Positions 58,916 to 64,000 of a DNA stretch of 64,000 bases are shown piece by piece; position 1 is the stretch's first letter, and each line of letters opens with the position of its first letter. A model generated the notes under the pieces. The model was not told the DNA's origin. It made no database searches and worked only from the letters and a program-made list of their open reading frames with translations. The position numbers and the translations under genes are program-made. Source of the DNA: Turbatrix aceti (taxonomy: Eukaryota > Nematoda > Chromadorea > Rhabditida > Panagrolaimidae); assembly GCA_963969345.1 (NCBI GenBank), contig OZ017766.1, forward strand, positions 10,726,001 through 10,790,000, given 5' to 3'.

Positions 58916-61900
58916 TAGAAATATCGAATTCAATCAAACATTCGCTTATCCAAAAAAATGAAAGAACAACCTAAAAAACATAAATAAAAAACCTTCTTCC
59001 CCCGCATTATCCTCTTTCCCGCATACAATTTTTGAATCCCTCAAGGTGAAGAACACACGCCAACATTATTAGATAATGCAGCCCTTCTTCCAAATTGCCT
59101 ATTATAGTTATTATGTTTCCATGACTACGCAGAACAATACCACACTTAGACAAATGGATTCTCATGATGTACTAAAATTATAAAACTACTTTACCGTATC
59201 TTGTTCATGTTGTTTATGGCTGTTTTTATAGACACACTATAGTTCATTTGAAAGCGGCATAAAATTATGGCGGAAAAATCTTTTTTATGGGTTTTTTGTC
59301 TGATTCGAAATTAGATGAGGAAAATATTTATGTATGGTTGTTAGGTTTTTTTTTTGAATGGATGAAAAAAGTGGATAATGGATTCGGAACGCTCTGTTTG
59401 TAAATTTTTTTCATATTTCAAATAAAAGTTGAGCGCAAGAAAAATTTTATGTTGAAGCCCAAAAATGAAGAAATTTTCGCTTTAAGACTCAAAATATTCA
59501 AAAACTTATTTTTTATTACTGACGTTCAAATAAACTTATCAACAAAATTCAAGATCAAATAAAATTTCTCTTCGAGACCCAGTCAAAACAAAAATATTTC
59601 CCTTTGGGACCCAAAATCAAAGAAAAAATCTCGGTAATCCGCTGTTTGTTTTCTTTTTGATCTTTCAAAGACTACTGTGTTCTCTACGACAACATCCGGT
59701 GCAGGCGGGTTTATCAATGCACACTATGCCAAAAGAAAAGTAACAAAAAAAATATCAATCATAATTACGCAAGTGTTTACTATACTAAATACTTGCAAGT
59801 TATGTTTTCTGCTAATCTCTCTCCAACTGGCAGTTTAGTAGTCACATGACTGACTGACAATCTGACAATCAGCCAGTTTTTTAATAACAAAATTAGATTT
59901 TATGCGTACCATCAACCGACAAAAAAATAATACAATTATGATACATTTTACTTTTTTTTCTTCGTCAAATTGCAAATTGAATCAAAAAATAACCATGAAG
60001 AAAAATTCATCGTAAATATTCGCTCTTCATTTTTTTTCTGTTGATTGAAAAATCATACTGTACATGTATGTATTCTATTTTGGAAGTTTATAATGTACAT
60101 AGAATTCATACTTGAGTTGCATTTCTACTAAATATAACTTTTTTTTTCGATCGACAAAAAAAAGCAATAATAAAATTACATACATAAATATTTTTTTGGA
60201 TTGCTGACTGTACAATTTTCTCTCCTTCACATCAGTGTTTTTTTCCTGTTGCCTGAAAGGCTGCTTTCCTTTTTTCCATTTTTTGATTGATTCGTGATTT
60301 GTCGACCAACGACGACGACGACGTCGACTGACTCTGAATTGCATACAACAAGCGAAGCAAAAAGGAACAGACTGGCTGGTAATTCAGTCTCGTGTTGGTC
60401 GTTGTCGGTGGCGTCTGTGTCTGTGTTTGTGCGTCTGTTTTGAGGTGTTTATCTGTTTTTGAGGTGTTGATCCATGCAGGCGCCGTGATTTTGTTCTCAT
60501 GGCACTGTCACATTTTCTGTTATAAAATATTGCTTGTGTTTGTTTTTTTTGAACAAGACATAAAAGTTCATAAAAAAAATTTTGAAAAGTATAATAAAAA
60601 ATAAAAAATAACGAAATGCAAATTTATAACAATTTTCATATAAAAATTTGTATTTCTGTCAGCAAGCCAAAATTTTTACCCTGATTAGTATATCACTGTT
60701 TTTCGCAACATTCCGCTTATCCTTTTCTTTCGTCAATTTCCTATAGCCGATGCAAAAAGATACTGTAACACCACTTACTTTACACATTCTTACACAATCG
60801 TTGGAAAAAACACGCAAAAAATTTTTTTTCCATCTATCTACAAATTCATTTTACGATTTTTTTTTGATACAAATAAAATTAAAAATGATTTTTTTTCGAT
60901 GAGCATCAAGCGTCATTTCCTTGTTTGCCTGATTTGGTGGGAATCCTGTCCCAATTGTACATACATACATATTACTACGCTCACTCGCTAAATTGCATGA
61001 CAGTCTTCCCGAAAATTGTCCGATGGTATAGACAATAGTTCTGTGAATCAAGAATCGACGATACAAATGAAACGTCGAATACAATCAATTTGTTCTCATT
61101 TTTTTTCATAATAAAAACTGCGAGACACGCTAATTGTGCATTTTACCGAGACATTTTTATTTATCTTTGCCGCTAAAAAAACGAATTTTTACATTTTTTT
61201 AAAACTTCTTCTATGTAAAAAGTTTTTTTTTAATTTGTAAAAACAGTGATTGTAAAAAAATTATCCTTACTTATTAATTTTGCAGAATTTTGCTTTTTTT
61301 GTTCAAAATTTGTGTTGACAAATTTTTTTGACAATCACAATTTTTACAATTTTGAAATTTGTAAAAACGATTTTCATTACCACATTTAAAAAATTGTATT
61401 AGATTTCAAAGTAAAATCTCTTTATACAAGTCTCACATTCTGCGAAACATTTTGTCGTCATCGTTTTATTAAACTTTGTTATGACAGAGATTATCTTTTG
61501 TTTTAATGTCAATTAGCCAGCCTCTTCATAAACTACATTTTATGTACCTGGTGTCCTTGTGTGTAGTATGACTAATTGTATCGCTGACGTATGTAAAACA
61601 TTTATAATATCGAGATATGTATTTGTTACAAAAAAAATGAAGATACAGTATCTTCTGTCCCTTCCCCCTTCCAATAGCCTTTCTACACGGTTCATCTAAC
61701 TTGTATTAACTTTTTTATCTTTAACGTCGTGCCAATGAATGAATTCGCGTGTCTGTGTGCAAACCAATAAAAAAAGAGGGGCGAGGAAATTAGATACATA
61801 AATGTGTATAATATTTATAATAATTTCAATAAACCGTAAAAATAGTAGAGAACAAAAAAAATAGATACGCCAATTAAAGAAGAAAGAAGAACTGAACTGT

Positions 61901-62216
61901 GACATTATAACACGGATTGGAAAAATAAAAATTAAATGGATAATGAATCCATTTTATATTATTACCTTTTGCAAATTAAAATTTAATTGGTTCTCTGACT
62001 GAGACAATGAACGATTTTTAGCGCGCGCCAGTGTGACATTTTTTTTGAGCGTGTAGATGTTTTTTTTTTCATTGAACGGGGAGAGCTTCCGGGGAGAGAT
62101 GAACGATGATGACCGGTTTTATGGCAGTCTAGGATGTACATATTCATTCTGAGTGTGAATGAATGAATGGCACTTGACTTGTTGGTTCGGGTATGTATGT
62201 GTGCGTAAAAAAATGG

Positions 62217-62236
62217 TCATGCATGCGCATGCATGA
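62217..62236. repeat. Perfect 20-bp palindrome
   Basis: TCATGCATGCGCATGCATGA equals its own reverse complement. It is built of nested GCATGC steps with no loop. Confidence 0.85.
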
Positions 62237-62734
62237 ACTTTTTTCCTACATACTATGTATTCCAATTTCAATTATACAACTTGAATGTTGTCAAGTTTTT
62301 TACCGACAACAGGTAGTCAGTCTTTTTTTCAAGTCATAAAAATTCTTCAATAATTTTTTCGATTTCTAGGCAAAAATTTGGTAAAAGTAAAAATTTGGTA
62401 AAATTTGGTGAAAAAGTGTCAACAACAAAATATCGGGCCATGAACAAAAAAAAATAATTGATAGAATTGGTGCAACGTGGGACCAACCAATTAACATCAA
62501 TTGATGACAATGTTTGTAGGTTGGGTTAACCAATAGGCAGGCAGGCTGGTTGGTTGGTTTGTGCACCATACAAAAAAATGATGACGTGCTATGTACAGCC
62601 TCCTCGATTCGTTCCGTCGTTGTCCATTAAAAAAAAGTTGCAGCGTGTCTTTTTTTCATGGAGCGTGTGGGCCTATGGGATACTGTAAGAGCTGCAAGAG
62701 AGGCAAATTGGGGACTGAAACGGATTGTGATAAA

Positions 62735-62880
62735 TTTTTTAACTGGGTCAGGTCCAATTTGGCTTAATCAAATCCGTCGGATAAAAAATATGTTCCTAAA
62801 AAACATTTTTTTGAATGTAATAGATGAAATTTTTATATTACTTTTTTCATTTTGAACTGTAATTTAAATTTTCCACACTT
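62735..62880 (-). repeat. Diverged inverted relative of the 18-kb phased repeat region
   Basis: On the minus strand it reads ATTACAGTTCAAAATG ... ATCCGACGGATTTGATTAAG ... CAAATTGGACCTGACCC, parallel to 17988-18115 (ATTACGGTTCAAAACG ... ATCTGACGGATCTGGTTGGA ... AAATGGACCTGACCG). Confidence 0.55.
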
Positions 62881-64000
62881 TTTTTTAGCAAATTTAAAAT
62901 GTAAATTTTTTTTTCAAAAGTAAAATGTGCGCCAAGTTTTTCCCGAATTTTGTGTTTTGCACTTTTTTCAACCTTTTTCGCACTTTCAACCCCAAAAAAC
63001 CACCACATTTTCTTTCAAATCATCATTTTTTTTCAAAAAGCTTTCAAAAAAATGCAGGCAAGTGATGAATATGGCACGATTATAGCAATTTTCTCTTCTT
63101 ATTTTGTTTTATAGCTCAATCAAAAAAAGGAAACCAAGCACTCTTGACTCTAATTAGCATTCTGGATGCAAACATGCCGTCATAAAAAAATAGATCAGAA
63201 GAAATAAAGAATGCCCCAGATGATGGGTGGTCTATCATTTGTTTTTGTTTGACATTTCCTGGATTGTGCCCATTCATCTTTTCTTGCTTACAATTGCCGC
63301 AAATGTAAATGTGTTTGTGCCAATAATTTATGAAATTAATAGGTTTTTATAGCCTGAGGCAGAAAAAAATGCTCTCGTTTTTTTTGCAAAATGGTAAAAA
63401 TTTTTGAAGTCAAAAATTTTTGTACGGATTGTCGAAAAAAATAGCCTTTTGTATTTATTTTTGAAAATCACGTATTTTGTATTTTTGAGATTCACATAAA
63501 TACAAAATGATAAAAAAAAGAGATTTAAAAATTCGTCTTGTATTTTTTAAATTTAAAAAAATTCTTTCTTGCACACATTTTTTTAATCGGTCCTAATTGG
63601 ATTCGTTTTAATTACAATAGTACTGTACATTTAAGAAAAAAATCCAATTTATAATGTTCCTTAAAATTTTCATCGTTAAGAGTCAGTTAGAGTAACCAAC
63701 ACGAACACAATTGGTTAATCCAATTTTACATGAATTCATCTTTGAGGAGTTTTTTTTTTTGCTTTTTGAGTGTGTCGAACGAACGAACACCAATTTCAAG
63801 GCCATCTCAACACGCTTGTTGGTTGTTGTTACGCCCTATGGTTATGGTGATGCTGTGCGGTGCATCAGATGCCCGCAACCATAACTACTACTATGCTTGT
63901 ACTATCGTTTTTCGTTCTTCCTTCATCGTTCGTTCTCAAAATTATTCGTTAATGCCTGCTTATAACGCGAAGAGGGCGGCAAAAAAAATCTAATGTTGCC

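Larger units (their letters stand above)
57801..64000. other. Intergenic stretch with dispersed repeats, no supported gene
   Basis: A/T-rich DNA. It contains GTTCG-rich repeats (58385-58640), a cluster of TACACTTTTTGTAAC motifs, a long palindrome at 62217, and a diverged inverted relative of the 18-kb phased repeat at about 62735-62880. Short open frames show no protein-like composition. Confidence 0.45.

Overview
The window looks like animal nuclear DNA, most probably from a nematode. It is AT-rich with long A/T runs, and its genes are split by introns whose acceptors fit the nematode TTTTCAG consensus (for example at 5137, 33721, 35835, 36667, 41617 and 43765). The gene set also fits: a Shank scaffold with no SH3 domain, a GILT-like protein with a saposin A-type start, a seven-helix receptor of chemoreceptor style, and a Nucleotid_trans-type glycosyltransferase. 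Introns and intergenic stretches are much longer than in Caenorhabditis, so I do not name a genus. All gene models below were spliced by hand from frame continuity and GT-AG sites.

Region by region. 1-2231: four exons of a minus-strand glycosyltransferase that runs off the left edge. 4869-5771: a complete two-exon minus-strand GILT-like thiol reductase. 6858-8035: a two-exon plus-strand seven-helix receptor with a 53-nt intron. The promoter region between the last two contains a 200-base assembly gap bordered by a perfect hairpin. 8.4-27.8 kb: about 19 kb with no gene I can support, holding microsatellites, a 10-bp phased repeat, a 38-bp minisatellite and scattered copies of an 'ACACGAAA' repeat. 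27837-46639: a Shank orthologue in 12 coding exons (about 1550 codons) with SPN/F0, ankyrin, PDZ, proline-rich and SAM regions in order. Its introns 5 and 8 and its 3' flank carry three related arrays in alternating orientation. 46.6-53.6 kb: no supported gene.

53.5-57.8 kb is a transposon cluster: a 1570-bp near-perfect palindrome (640-bp arms, 290-bp loop, TA duplication), and next to it a mariner with 27-bp perfect terminal repeats whose decayed transposase is interrupted by a second, about 1-kb palindromic element. 57.8-64 kb: again no supported gene, but several dispersed repeats.

The genes do not form a pathway. A possible secretory theme on the left (Golgi glycosyltransferase, lysosomal/secreted thiol reductase, membrane receptor) is probably coincidence. 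I found no tRNA, rRNA, CRISPR or bacterial-type system. The most unusual content is the repeat architecture: inverted arrays filling Shank introns, two palindromic elements, and phased or dispersed motif families.
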